Shown: positions 7,679 to 15,488, counted from the stretch's first letter. The stretch: 24,999 nt of DNA from CAZEJK01 sp964512045 (GCA_964512045.1 CAZEJK010000057.1:1-24999), one strand, 5' to 3'. Notes: generated from the letters alone by a model not told the origin. Numbers and translations: made by a program.

Positions 7679-7770
7679 GAGACTCGGAACGCTTTCCTTA
7701 CCACGCGGCGACCAGAGTTCGCCGCCCAGCAGCAGATTGCGTGTCTCCTTTTCGCCGGCTCGGCGAGCCG
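7679..7770. ncRNA. Possible structured RNA or leader
   Basis: Several stems nest within about 90 bases. GAGAC (7679-7683) pairs with GTCTC (7743-7747) and encloses GGAA/TTCC (7686-7697) and a perfect 7-base-pair stem GCGGCGA/TCGCCGC (7705-7725, 7-base loop). A further hairpin CGGCTC/GAGCCG (7756-7770) follows directly and has an alternative register (GGCTCG 7757-7762 with CGAGCC 7769-7774). On the minus strand this would lie in the leader of the KamA-family gene; on the plus strand it would end at the hairpin at 7811. It matches no riboswitch or tRNA consensus that I recognise. Confidence 0.25.
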
Positions 7771-7810
7771 AGCCAAACAAACTGACGGCTTCCGCCGCCG
7801 TCCCCCCAAC

Positions 7811-7840
7811 CGGCCCGCCCGCAAGGGCGGGCCGCTTCTC
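7811..7840 (+). terminator. Strong hairpin, possible terminator
   Basis: CGGCCCGCCC (7811-7820) and GGGCGGGCCG (7825-7834) form a perfect 10-base-pair stem with a GCAA tetraloop. On the plus strand it is followed by a pyrimidine-rich CTTCTCGTTC, a weak T-tract. On the minus strand it lies about 100 bases after the SGNH gene stop, with no T-run after it. It may terminate that gene's transcript or an unannotated plus-strand RNA. Confidence 0.45.
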
Positions 7841-7898
7841 GTTCACGGCGCAGGGCGATCAGCGGAGCGTTCGCTGTCGCGATCGATCCGTAGCAGGT

Positions 7899-7925
7899 TC
7901 GGGGCCCGGGCTCTCGAAGCCCCGA
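7899..7925 (-). terminator. Hairpin just after SGNH gene
   Basis: TCGGGGC (7899-7905) and GCCCCGA (7919-7925) can form a 7-base-pair stem with a 13-base loop, beginning 8 bases past the SGNH gene stop on the minus strand. There is no T-tract, so intrinsic termination is uncertain. Confidence 0.3.
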
Positions 7926-7933
7926 CCCTAGGC

Positions 7934-9526
7934 TTACTGCGCCTCGGGTGCGATGTCGTCGCGGCTGTCGAGAATCCCCTGAACGGTCGCGGCAACGTTT
8001 GCCGCCACCAGCAGATTGCCGCGCTCGGTGAGGTGCCCGAAGGCGCCTGCGAACCGATCGCTAAACAGCACGGGGTAGCCGTGGAGCTCGAGGTCTCGGT
8101 CGAACTGGGTCCGGTTCTCGAGGTAGATCACATCGTCGCGGTAGCCCAGCAGCTGGCGAAGACGATCGAGCGGGAGCACGGGGTACTGCATCGCGATTAC
8201 CGTGACACCCTCGTCCAGGAGCCGATCAACGATCCGCCCATAGTGCAGCCGCGTGAACCCGAGCACGCGCCGACTTTGGTCGGCCTCCAGGCGCTGACGC
8301 CACTTCGCAGCACCATCGGAGTGTCCGGCCATCCTGCACGCTTGCTCGAGCCAACCGTAGACCACATCGCGGTGGCGAGGCGGCACTACGGGCTGGCCCG
8401 TCACAGCGTCCTCCAGGAGCTCGATCGCGAGCTCGTACAGGTTTGACGAAAGCGCGAGAAACCCCAGACCGAGCGACCACGGCCTGGTCGCCGGGAGCAG
8501 CTGCCGCGCCCGACGAAGAGCGTCCTCCGCTTGCGCCCGGCGACCAGTACGGGCATACCACTCGGCCAACCGTGCCGAGGCGCTGCCCGCCAGCACTGGC
8601 CGAGGGTGCCGACTCGCCTCAACGAGCAGGCGCTCTGCCAGCTCGGGAGCCTGAGCGCGCCTGGCCATGGCGGTCTGCAATCGGAGCGCCGCAAACGGAT
8701 CGTCGTGCGCCTCGCCCCACTGGCGCACACGAGCGTGGTGCACGTTCACATCGAACGCCTCCGGCGACATTTCGAGCTCCTCGCGCACGAACCGGTCGAG
8801 CTCCGCATCCGGGTAGCCGTGAGTGAGCGTGTCCACAAGGCGGCCCACATGAAAGGACGGAGTCCTCGGATCGATCGCGATCAGCTCCGTCTGTATGGCC
8901 AGTGTCGGTGTTATCAGGAACCGTCGCTCGTTTTCAGCCCGGCGAATCTCCAGCTCGTGCACCCTCTGCCGCGTCGGCTGGTCTCGCGGATCGCCTGCCA
9001 CTTCAAGAGCTTGAGGATCGGAATCAGCGAATGCTGGCGTCGCTGCTGGCGTCTCTACGAGCTGGCGCCAGAGCAGCATCATGAGCTTCGCAGTCCGCGA
9101 GTGCTCGACCAGCCACGGCTCACCTTGGTCCGGACGGTAGACCAGGCTGTTGCCCTCATCGTTGATTCCGAGCATGGTGACGGCGATATGGGGTCGCGTC
9201 TCGACAAGCCACTCGGGAAGGTGCTCTGCGATCTTGTCCGTCCGACCCCCGACGAAGTAGCGCTTGAACACCTGCACCTCGAGGTTGGGGTAGGCGCCCT
9301 GGAGCATCGTCTCGAGCTGGTCAGGCCATGCGCCGCCGGTGGTGGACTCGCCGAGGCACAGGACACGCAGCGCCCCCTCTTCGGCCACGTCCGCCGAGGT
9401 TCGGACGTGCCAACGAGCGACTGTCGAGGCGAGCGTCAGCGCCAGCTCGAGCGCGAGCAGTACGCCAGCGGTCCCGATCAGCACCGCGCCGAGACGAAAG
9501 ACGAGCCCCCGAAGCACAATGGCCAC
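7934..9526 (-). CDS. Membrane-anchored SGNH/GDSL hydrolase with TPR-like insert
   Basis: SGNH-fold hydrolase, expected to cleave or transfer an acyl ester. One N-terminal membrane span (about 8-30) probably places the rest outside the cytoplasmic membrane. Block I is LCLGESTTGG (nucleophile S61), block III is GIND (N122), and the last block is near residue 498 (GHLTERGN, H498, with D490 before it). Between blocks III and V lies an insertion of more than 350 residues. Its centre (about 280-430) has alternating small and Ala/Leu/Arg-rich helices such as LAEWYARTGRRAQAEDALRRA, typical of TPR-type repeats. GTG at 9526 is chosen because GGGGAGG (9535-9541) has 8-base spacing. It is followed by a hairpin at 7899 and is divergent from the GT-C gene. 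The insert may recruit a partner or glycan substrate; this is inference. Confidence 0.82.
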   Translation of the reverse strand: MAIVLRGLVFRLGAVLIGTAGVLLALELALTLASTVARWHVRTSADVAEEGALRVLCLGESTTGGAWPDQLETMLQGAYPNLEVQVFKRYFVGGRTDKIAEHLPEWLVETRPHIAVTMLGINDEGNSLVYRPDQGEPWLVEHSRTAKLMMLLWRQLVETPAATPAFADSDPQALEVAGDPRDQPTRQRVHELEIRRAENERRFLITPTLAIQTELIAIDPRTPSFHVGRLVDTLTHGYPDAELDRFVREELEMSPEAFDVNVHHARVRQWGEAHDDPFAALRLQTAMARRAQAPELAERLLVEASRHPRPVLAGSASARLAEWYARTGRRAQAEDALRRARQLLPATRPWSLGLGFLALSSNLYELAIELLEDAVTGQPVVPPRHRDVVYGWLEQACRMAGHSDGAAKWRQRLEADQSRRVLGFTRLHYGRIVDRLLDEGVTVIAMQYPVLPLDRLRQLLGYRDDVIYLENRTQFDRDLELHGYPVLFSDRFAGAFGHLTERGNLLVAANVAATVQGILDSRDDIAPEAQ

Positions 9527-9846
9527 TTGCGCTGCCTCCCCGATCGCAGGCTAGTCGATTGCTGATCTCGCCGCAATCCAACCTCCTCGGCGGCTATAGA
9601 CTCCCCCTCTCATCCATTGGCCCTTGCTGCGAGCGTTCCACATGTCGATGCTTGAGCATCACGTAGCAGGCTGCAGGCCGGGCAGACGGCATCCTGAGCT
9701 CTGAGCCCTCATCTCTGAGCTCTTCCTCCGATGCGACTCGGCGAGTGAGACGTGCTACGGTGCGCCCATGCACGGCCGACTGGTTCCGTGGATGCCACGG
9801 CTCTCGCCAGGCTGTCTAGCCAAATAAGCTTTCGCAGGAGCAACTT
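9527..9846. promoter_or_regulatory. Divergent intergenic region with small repeats
   Basis: This 320-base region separates the divergent SGNH and GT-C genes and should hold both promoters, although neither matches sigma70 consensus well. Three small structures stand out. GATTGC/GCAATC (9557-9562 and 9573-9578) lies upstream of the SGNH gene. CCGTGG-ATG-CCACGG (9786-9800) lies upstream of the GT-C gene. A direct repeat CTGAGCTCT occurs at 9694-9702 and 9715-9723, a 21-base period or about two helical turns. The spacing would suit an operator, but no regulator is implicated. Confidence 0.35.
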
Positions 9847-11949
9847 ATGACCCAAGCGCCTGGGGAAGAACCAACGTCTGCAAGAGGGCGACGCTGGGGG
9901 GCTCGGGCACTGGCCATGCTGGCCGGAACGCTCGTTACCGCTGGCGTGCTCTCCATCCGCATGTGGGACGACCTGCTCCAGCTCGCCGGAGGCCACCCGC
10001 GGCTCGAGCTCATGGTGCATCTCGGCGCCGACTGGGCTCACCAGATGGCGCAGCCTCCGACGCTTGTCTTCGGAGCGCTCCTGATCCTCGGCAGCTACGG
10101 TCTCGCCGGCGCCAGCTCATTCGTCGGCAGCCGCCGTGACCCCAAGCGGTCTGCTGTACCGCTGCCAAGCCCTCCAAACCTTTCGGTACGGACGCTGATG
10201 GCTCTGCTGACGTCTCCGGTCGTGGCGGTTCTGCTTTTTTCCGGTGCTGCCGCCATCTCCTGGAACCCGGGGAGGGTGGCGCCGCTCTGGCTCACTCTGA
10301 TTGGGGTCGTCTCCTGGCTGCTGTGGAGACGAGACCGTCGCGTCAACGTAGCGCTCACGCTCCGCCTCACGCGCTGGGAAGCCATCGGCCTTGCGATCGG
10401 CTGTGCTGCTGCGTTCGGTCTGTACGCCGGCATGGCCTGCTCCTGGAGGTTCTCGTTTGTCGGTGACGAGTTCGCGTTCTTCGAATATGCCCACGGGCTC
10501 GTTCGAGATGGGTTCCTCTCGATCGATTGGTTGGACGGCATGGGGGTGTACGGGGACAACCCGCGCCCGATGTCGGTCTACCAAGGAGCGTGGATCGCCG
10601 TGCTCGGACCATCGTGCCTGGCCTGGCGTTTGGCTGCGGCCTTCCTGACAGTGATCTGCCTCCCGCCGCTCTACCTGGCGCTGCGAGGCCTGGTGCAGCG
10701 TTCTGGCGGCCCCGCGCGCGCCGCAGCCGCTCTGGGCTGCCTGATCTTCTTCGTCTCCGAGCAGATCATGGTGTGGGCGGTGCAGGGCAAGATCCACATC
10801 GCTGCCCTGCCCCCGGTCGCGTTCAGTCTGTGCCTGGTGCTCGCCGCGAGGGCCCGCGGCAGTGCACTGCTCTACCTCGGCGCAGGTGCAGCCTGCGGAT
10901 CGGCGTTCCACTTGAGCCTGCTCGGCGCCGCAGTCAGCGTGCCCTGTGTCGGCCTCGTGCTCGCCGTCGATATCCTTGAACGGCTCGTGCGTGACCGGCG
11001 CGTCTCTCTGCAAATCCTGACTCCGCCTCTCCTGGTCCTCGTCGGGCTCCTCCTGATCGCCGCACCCTACCTGCTGCAGCTCGATGATCTCCGCGCGGCA
11101 GCAGACAGCAAGATGGTGCACTACGAGGGCAGCGACGGCCTCATGGCGCGTGCACGAGGGACAGTCATCGGCCTCCTGCAACCGCTCTGGTTCGACGCCA
11201 GCAGCCACTTCCTGTGGGGCAACGTGGTCAACCCGATCAGCGCCGTCCTCGTGTGCATTGCGTTCTTCCCCGGAGCGTACCACCGATCTCGGAGCCTGCT
11301 CATCGCGGCAGGCCTCCTTGTAGTCTGCGCCGTCATGACCGCCGGCCTGAGCCAGTACGTCCACCCTTCGATCACCCGCACCTTTCTCATCATGGTCCCG
11401 ACGGCCGTTCTCGCCAGCCTCGGCATCGCCAAGATCGTGCCCCGGCGGCGCGGCGTACTCTGGATCGTCGCTCTCCTTCTCCTGGCAGTACCGCTGCTCA
11501 GCTGGATCAAGCTCTGGCACTTCAACCCGTACCAGAAGCTCCACGACTGGCACATCCTGGCGATCTACGAGATCGAGCACACCACGCCAGACCAACCGAT
11601 CGCCATCGTGTTTCCGCATCCGGACCCGAGGAGCTGGCTGCTGGAGACGATGATCACGCTCCACAGCTACGACAGTCGGGTGCTTCTCATCTCGAACAGC
11701 CCAAGCGGTTTGAACCGGTTGGAGCAGCATCTGCGAACCGGCAACGTCGCCAAGGTGCTCCATCGCCCGCCCCCAGAGCAGTGCGCCGCGCTCTACCGCC
11801 TGTGCGCGGAGCTCGGGCGCGACCCCCACTGGATCGAACGCGACACCATCAAACCACCGGACCGCGGGCCCCTGCTGGAGGCCGCTGTAGAGGTGATCTC
11901 AGTGGTCGAAGCGAAACGACCCGAGCACCGCCATGACTCGGGGCCGTGA
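9847..11949 (+). CDS. GT-C type membrane glycosyltransferase (GT39/ArnT-like)
   Basis: A 700-residue polytopic membrane protein with roughly a dozen hydrophobic spans across residues 20-560 and a soluble C-terminal domain. The layout and the acidic loop motif FVGDEFAFFEYAHG (D207, E208, after a transmembrane span) match GT-C fold transferases of the GT39/PMT-ArnT group. These use a polyprenyl-phosphate sugar and act on the periplasmic face. Features such as WAVQGKIHIAALPPVAF and YVHPSITRTFLIM fit later transmembrane segments. ATG 9847 has CAGGAG upstream. It ends 2 bases from the convergent flavoprotein gene. The acceptor (lipid, protein or glycan) is unknown; the nearby envelope enzymes make a cell-surface target likely. 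Confidence 0.78.
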   Translation: MTQAPGEEPTSARGRRWGARALAMLAGTLVTAGVLSIRMWDDLLQLAGGHPRLELMVHLGADWAHQMAQPPTLVFGALLILGSYGLAGASSFVGSRRDPKRSAVPLPSPPNLSVRTLMALLTSPVVAVLLFSGAAAISWNPGRVAPLWLTLIGVVSWLLWRRDRRVNVALTLRLTRWEAIGLAIGCAAAFGLYAGMACSWRFSFVGDEFAFFEYAHGLVRDGFLSIDWLDGMGVYGDNPRPMSVYQGAWIAVLGPSCLAWRLAAAFLTVICLPPLYLALRGLVQRSGGPARAAAALGCLIFFVSEQIMVWAVQGKIHIAALPPVAFSLCLVLAARARGSALLYLGAGAACGSAFHLSLLGAAVSVPCVGLVLAVDILERLVRDRRVSLQILTPPLLVLVGLLLIAAPYLLQLDDLRAAADSKMVHYEGSDGLMARARGTVIGLLQPLWFDASSHFLWGNVVNPISAVLVCIAFFPGAYHRSRSLLIAAGLLVVCAVMTAGLSQYVHPSITRTFLIMVPTAVLASLGIAKIVPRRRGVLWIVALLLLAVPLLSWIKLWHFNPYQKLHDWHILAIYEIEHTTPDQPIAIVFPHPDPRSWLLETMITLHSYDSRVLLISNSPSGLNRLEQHLRTGNVAKVLHRPPPEQCAALYRLCAELGRDPHWIERDTIKPPDRGPLLEAAVEVISVVEAKRPEHRHDSGP

Positions 11950-11951
11950 CA

Positions 11952-13463
11952 CTACGCCGGCGACGACTCGTTCGGTTCCGCAGTCGCCCCGTGCAGCTCC
12001 GGCGTCCGGCGAACGCCCGCCGCACCGGCCTCGTGGTACTCGGCATCCTGGTTGACATTCCACGGATCGAACAGCTTGCTGCCAGCGAGAATGTTCTCCA
12101 CCGTCAGCAGCGAGGTCATCATCGAGTGGTCCTGGTTGTTGTACCGATGCATCCCGTTGCGACCGACCTGGTGAAGCCCCGGGTAGCCCTGCTCCAGCGC
12201 CTCGCGGATGGTGGCGACGTTGTCTGTGTACGCGTCGTCGTACACGGGGTACGCCTTCGGCTGGCGGACCACGGTGCCATCACGGATATCCTCCCGTCGC
12301 GCCAGCCCGAGCGTGCACAGCTCGTCCGCCGCCAGCTCGACGAGCTCGGCATCCGCCAACCGCCACAGCTCGTCGCCTTCGAAGCAGAAGTACTCCAGGC
12401 CGTAGCAGCTGGAGCCTTCGTCAGGGACCATCTCCTCGGACCAGGCACGGAAGTTCTGGATCCGGCCGACTTGCACCTCGGGATCCTGGATGTAGATCCA
12501 GTTCTCGTCGAACGCGCCGGTACCGCGAACGATGAGGCACACCGTCAGAAAGTCGCGGTAGCGCAGCGATGCCGCAGCGCGCAGAACGGTGTCCGCCGGG
12601 GCCGGTTGGAGCCGCAAAACAACTTCGGCAAGCGCAGCCGAGCTGATCACGTAATCGGCCTCGGCTGTCTCACGATCACCGCCCTCCGGGTCACAGTGCC
12701 GCACCTGCCATGTGCCGTCGTCCAGCCGCAAACCCACGACGCGCCGACCGAGCCGCACCGTGCCGCCCATGGCCTGAACTCGCCGCGCACACTCCTGCCA
12801 GAGCATGCCGGGGCCCCGCCTCGGGTAGCGGAAGCCGGCGATCAGCGTCTTCACCTGCTCCGGCCCGGTTGAGGTGGGACGTCGGCCGAGCCAGAGCGCG
12901 TTCATCAGCGCGGTGCGCATCGACAGGCCGGTGATCCTCTGACGCGCCCAGTCGGCGGAGATCTCCCGGCAGCTCATCCCCCACACCTTCTCGGTGTACG
13001 CCTTGAAGAAGATGCGGTACAGGCGCCGTCCGAACAGGTGGACCATGACGTCCTCGAAGCTCCTCTGTGGTCGCCGTGGGAGCAGCCGCTGCCAGAGGTA
13101 CGAAAGACCGCAGGTCGCAGCGGTCACAGGACCGAGTGCCGCAAACGCCTGCAGTGGCCGCAACGGGTAGGCGAAGAGCTTGCCGCGCCAGTAGATGCTC
13201 GATCTGCGCTGCCGCCACAGCATGTCGTCCCCGAGGAGCTCGGTCCAGAGATCCTCGATCTCCTTCGACTTGGAAAAGAATCGATGCCCACCGATGTCGA
13301 AGTGGTACCCCTTGAACGACGCTGTGCGCGAGATTCCACCGACATGCTTCGGGTCGGCCTCGAGCACGAGGGGTCGCGCCCCCCATTGGCACAACCGGTA
13401 CGCCGCCGTCAGACCGGCGGGGCCGGCGCCGATGATCACAACCCGCGGCGCTATCGAGTCCAC
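11952..13463 (-). CDS. FAD-dependent oxidoreductase, UDP-galactopyranose mutase-like
   Basis: Flavoprotein of the amine-oxidase/protoporphyrinogen-oxidase superfamily, with a subgroup feel of UDP-galactopyranose mutase-like proteins found in glycan clusters. The N-terminal dinucleotide-binding motif is GAGPAGL (G12, G14, G17) with the ribose-binding Glu in LVLEAD. It is followed by GGISRTASFKGYHFDIGGHRFF, split here into GGISRT and FDIGGHRFF, the family's second FAD-contact segment. FKAYTEKVWG (about 138-147) is also typical of the subgroup. The product is 503 aa from GTG 13463, chosen because the Rossmann strand then begins within 10 residues. TTG at 13499 would add 12 residues but has no usable ribosome site. 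It is convergent with the GT-C gene, gap 2 bases. It may rearrange or oxidise a sugar nucleotide or a lipid; the exact reaction is unknown. Confidence 0.8.
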   Translation of the reverse strand: MDSIAPRVVIIGAGPAGLTAAYRLCQWGARPLVLEADPKHVGGISRTASFKGYHFDIGGHRFFSKSKEIEDLWTELLGDDMLWRQRRSSIYWRGKLFAYPLRPLQAFAALGPVTAATCGLSYLWQRLLPRRPQRSFEDVMVHLFGRRLYRIFFKAYTEKVWGMSCREISADWARQRITGLSMRTALMNALWLGRRPTSTGPEQVKTLIAGFRYPRRGPGMLWQECARRVQAMGGTVRLGRRVVGLRLDDGTWQVRHCDPEGGDRETAEADYVISSAALAEVVLRLQPAPADTVLRAAASLRYRDFLTVCLIVRGTGAFDENWIYIQDPEVQVGRIQNFRAWSEEMVPDEGSSCYGLEYFCFEGDELWRLADAELVELAADELCTLGLARREDIRDGTVVRQPKAYPVYDDAYTDNVATIREALEQGYPGLHQVGRNGMHRYNNQDHSMMTSLLTVENILAGSKLFDPWNVNQDAEYHEAGAAGVRRTPELHGATAEPNESSPA

Positions 13464-13613
13464 CGAGGCAGGGTAGAGCAGCTGGCAGCGCGCGAGCAAC
13501 CTCTGGTGTCACCACCACGCCGCCTTCGGGCTGCCACGCTGATCAGGCACCGAACACGCCGCACTGGCTGACGCCCGCTCGCCGGACGGAGCCGGCGCGA
13601 CGCCCTGATGATC

Positions 13614-13659
13614 CTCTGATGTCCTTCTGAGGACTTTTCAGCGGACCATGTCGTACCCT
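13614..13659 (+). promoter_or_regulatory. Three-block upstream motif, copy 1
   Basis: CTCTGAT (13614-13620), then 9 bases, AGGACTT (13630-13636), then 15 bases, CGTACCCT (13652-13659). The same three blocks with the same spacers lie upstream of the gene at 22215. The second block ends 42 bases before the ATG at 13679. GTCCT/AGGAC inside this copy can form a small hairpin. The blocks could be a -35/-10 pair (AGGACTT, 17 bases, TACCCT) or an operator. Confidence 0.45.
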
Positions 13660-13678
13660 CTGACCTGGAGGTTGCTTC

Positions 13679-14767
13679 ATGGGTGTCGAATCGAACCACC
13701 GCCGCTTTGCGCCCTCTCGTGAACGACATGCTGGACGCGCTGTTCGCGCGAGCTTGACCGTGGTCGTCGGTACGCTGCTGACTGTGTTGCTGATCACCGG
13801 AGCCGCCGCGCGTGACGATCGTCAGCCACGGACGGAGGTCGCGGTCATCGATTGGAGCGGAGATCAGCTCGAGCCGTCGATAGCGTTCAACGCCCACTCC
13901 TCGGTCAACAGCTACCTGACGGTTTGGCAGGATCATCACTGGGACGTGAACGGTCCCGACATCTACGCACGCTGGCTGGATGTCGCGGGGACGCCGCTCG
14001 GTGGTCGTTTCAGCATCTCCTACGCCGGCACCACTGCGCGCACCGTCCCCGACGTGGCGTGTGATCCCACGTACGGCGAGTGCTTTGTGGTGTGGCAGCA
14101 GGCTTCGTCCGCGTCTGACCAGGAGGTGTACGGAGTTCGGGTCGGATCAGGCGGAGTGATCGGCTCACCGATCGGCTTGGCCATGGGCACGATCTGGGAA
14201 GGCGAGCCAGCCGTCGCCGCCGACGCCGAGCTGTACGGTCGCTACGTGGCGGTATGGAGCGAGGAGATGGGAAGCGGCGAGTTTGTACACCGCAACGTGG
14301 TCGGTCACACCATCAACGCCGACGGCTCACTGGCCGGGGTCACCGCCCTCATCGCGGTCGAGACCGTGGACGAGCGTGCACCGGATGTGGCGTGCTGCTC
14401 GGCCGATGACCACTGGTTGGCGGTGTGGCAGCAGCGGTCGTCCACCGACTCCTCGTGGGATGTCTACGGCCGGGTCGTCGACCGTGATGGGTGGGCGGTC
14501 AACAGCGCGACGGTGGTGTCATCGGCATCGGGCGACCAGGTGAACCCACGGGGGGCCTACGACGAGGTCAGCGATCGCTACCTGGTCGTCTGGGAGGATC
14601 AAGGCAGTGTTGTCGAGATCCGAGGTCGCGTTGTGGGCAGTGATGGAACGCCGGTGGGAGGGGAGATCAACCTGAGCGGTTGGCCGTCACGTCGGCCGGT
14701 CGTTATCGCTGCAGGTGGACAGTTCGTGGTGGCCTATGAAGACGAGAGTCTCGGATCTGGACGGTGA
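13679..14767 (+). CDS. Exported repeat protein, 5' part of a broken gene
   Basis: The 362-residue product has a basic N-terminus and a hydrophobic export segment (about 25-44, VVVGTLLTVLLITGAAA), then repeats of about 50-60 residues. The repeats carry a recurring core of the form [LV]xVWQ[DQ] with DVYGR[VW] and DG/GTPxGG, e.g. LTVWQDHHWD, FVVWQQASS, AVWSEEMG, LAVWQQRSS, VVWEDQGS and VVAYEDES. Such WQ-repeat proteins likely fold as a beta-propeller at the cell surface. ATG 13679 has TGGAGG with good spacing. The frame stops at 14767, just where an adjacent frame begins to encode a PKD-like strand and a dockerin-like pair. The natural protein therefore probably continued and this copy is truncated or mis-assembled. 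No enzymatic motif is visible. Confidence 0.75.
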   Translation: MGVESNHRRFAPSRERHAGRAVRASLTVVVGTLLTVLLITGAAARDDRQPRTEVAVIDWSGDQLEPSIAFNAHSSVNSYLTVWQDHHWDVNGPDIYARWLDVAGTPLGGRFSISYAGTTARTVPDVACDPTYGECFVVWQQASSASDQEVYGVRVGSGGVIGSPIGLAMGTIWEGEPAVAADAELYGRYVAVWSEEMGSGEFVHRNVVGHTINADGSLAGVTALIAVETVDERAPDVACCSADDHWLAVWQQRSSTDSSWDVYGRVVDRDGWAVNSATVVSSASGDQVNPRGAYDEVSDRYLVVWEDQGSVVEIRGRVVGSDGTPVGGEINLSGWPSRRPVVIAAGGQFVVAYEDESLGSGR

Positions 14768-15062
14768 CCTCGGCAACGGCCGTGAGGTGATCGTGCCGGC
14801 ACTCTCAGAGGGGATCCACACCGTGACCGTAACCGTTACCGACAGCGACGGCGACGAAGAATCCGACTCGATCGTGGTCGTCTGTCGCAACTGCGGTCTC
14901 GGTGATGTGGACTGCAACGGTGAGCTGCTGACCTCGGATGTGACGGCGTTGGCAGGCCACCTGTTCGGCACGTGGTCTGTCCGCCCCGATACCGATGAGG
15001 ACGGCGAGATCACCAGCGCCGATCTGGCGGCAGAGATCCGAGTCGTGCTCGGCGCCCGCTAG
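14745..15062 (+). pseudogene. Out-of-frame PKD-like and dockerin-like C-terminus
   Basis: From about 14745 a different frame encodes SDLDGDLGNGREV, then EGIHTVTVTVTDSDGDE, the second half of a PKD/Ig-like domain. It is followed by two dockerin/EF-hand loops: DVDCNGELLTSD and DTDEDGEITSAD, each with the D-x-D-x-[ND]-G-x5-D calcium pattern. It has no signal peptide or convincing start of its own. It is most simply the lost C-terminus of the gene at 13679, displaced by +1 in frame. The first half of the PKD-like domain is absent, so an internal deletion is likelier than a single-base slip. Confidence 0.65.
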
Positions 15063-15093
15063 GGCGAAGCTGGAACACACGCCACTGGCTTGC

Positions 15094-15115
15094 TGTGCTC
15101 AGCAATCTGAGCACA
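15094..15115 (+). terminator. Perfect hairpin after dockerin-like end
   Basis: TGTGCTCAG (15094-15102) and CTGAGCACA (15107-15115) form a perfect 9-base-pair stem with a CAAT loop, 32 bases past the stop at 15062. There is no T-tract. Its place fits a terminator or an RNA-stabilising end for the upstream transcript. Confidence 0.45.
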
Positions 15116-15388
15116 CGAGCTGTCCGCATGAAGAGTACGCCGTCAGAAACCTGTCAACGCATCCTGGCCGACAAGCTCCGCGATGCTGCTGCGCCCGGCC
15201 TCGTAGGCCCTTCGCTGCTGCTCCTCTGCTCGGCGCCCGCAACGCACTCGAGCCTCGAGAGGGAGGCACTCGCCGTTCCTCAGATCCTGCCGAAATCAGC
15301 TCACCCATCGAGATGTTGGACGGAGGAGGGGTCTCGGGTATGGACACTCTTGATGCGACCCACAAAGCAGGACCTTCTGCCTCCAGCG

Positions 15389-15425
15389 TGCCGCCTCGGC
15401 TTCAAGCCGAGCAGAGGGCACCGGC
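15389..15425 (+). promoter_or_regulatory. Leader hairpin before GH100
   Basis: CTCGGCT (15395-15401) and AGCCGAG (15405-15411) form a 7-base-pair stem with a TCA loop. Outer GTGCC and GGCAC can extend it with a small internal bulge. It lies 60-100 bases before the invertase start. It could be an mRNA leader structure or an upstream terminator; nothing in the sequence decides between them. Confidence 0.3.
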
Positions 15426-15488
15426 TTGCGGCACCGCTCCAGGCCGACGCATCGTCAGCCCGAGTGCTGTACCGAGTCAGGTTCGCTG

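Larger units (their letters stand above)
7504..7933. other. 430-base intergenic with paired stems
   Basis: This gap separates two minus-strand genes and holds no convincing open frame. It contains an unusual density of inverted repeats between 7679 and 7925, described in separate entries. The ribosome binding site of the KamA-family gene lies at 7510-7516. A + strand frame that runs on into the SGNH gene appears to be a shadow of it. Confidence 0.55.
15063..15488. other. Intergenic region upstream of invertase
   Basis: No convincing gene is seen in these 426 bases; frames that run through it extend into GH100 in the wrong phase. Besides the two hairpins listed separately, TTGGAC with a 17-base gap to TATGGA (around 15315-15344) is a weak promoter candidate. 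Confidence 0.5.

Noticed and set aside
5122..7680. Open frame of about 850 codons on the plus strand opposite the KamA-family gene
   Set aside because: It is rich in His, Arg, Leu and Val with no domain signature, while the minus strand has an intact radical SAM motif and a good ribosome site. It is a G+C-driven shadow frame.
7504..7824. 107-residue upstream extension of the KamA-family protein
   Set aside because: The extension is atypical in composition and passes through strong hairpins; ATG 7503 has a perfect ribosome site.
10117..11829. Open frame of 570 codons antisense to the GT-C gene
   Set aside because: Its composition is Glu/Asp/Arg/Gln-rich and without motifs, as expected from the complement of a hydrophobic membrane protein.
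14740..14770. Programmed ribosomal frameshift joining the WQ-repeat and dockerin-like parts
   Set aside because: I see no slippery run or strong downstream structure, and half of a PKD-like domain is missing, so loss of sequence explains it better.
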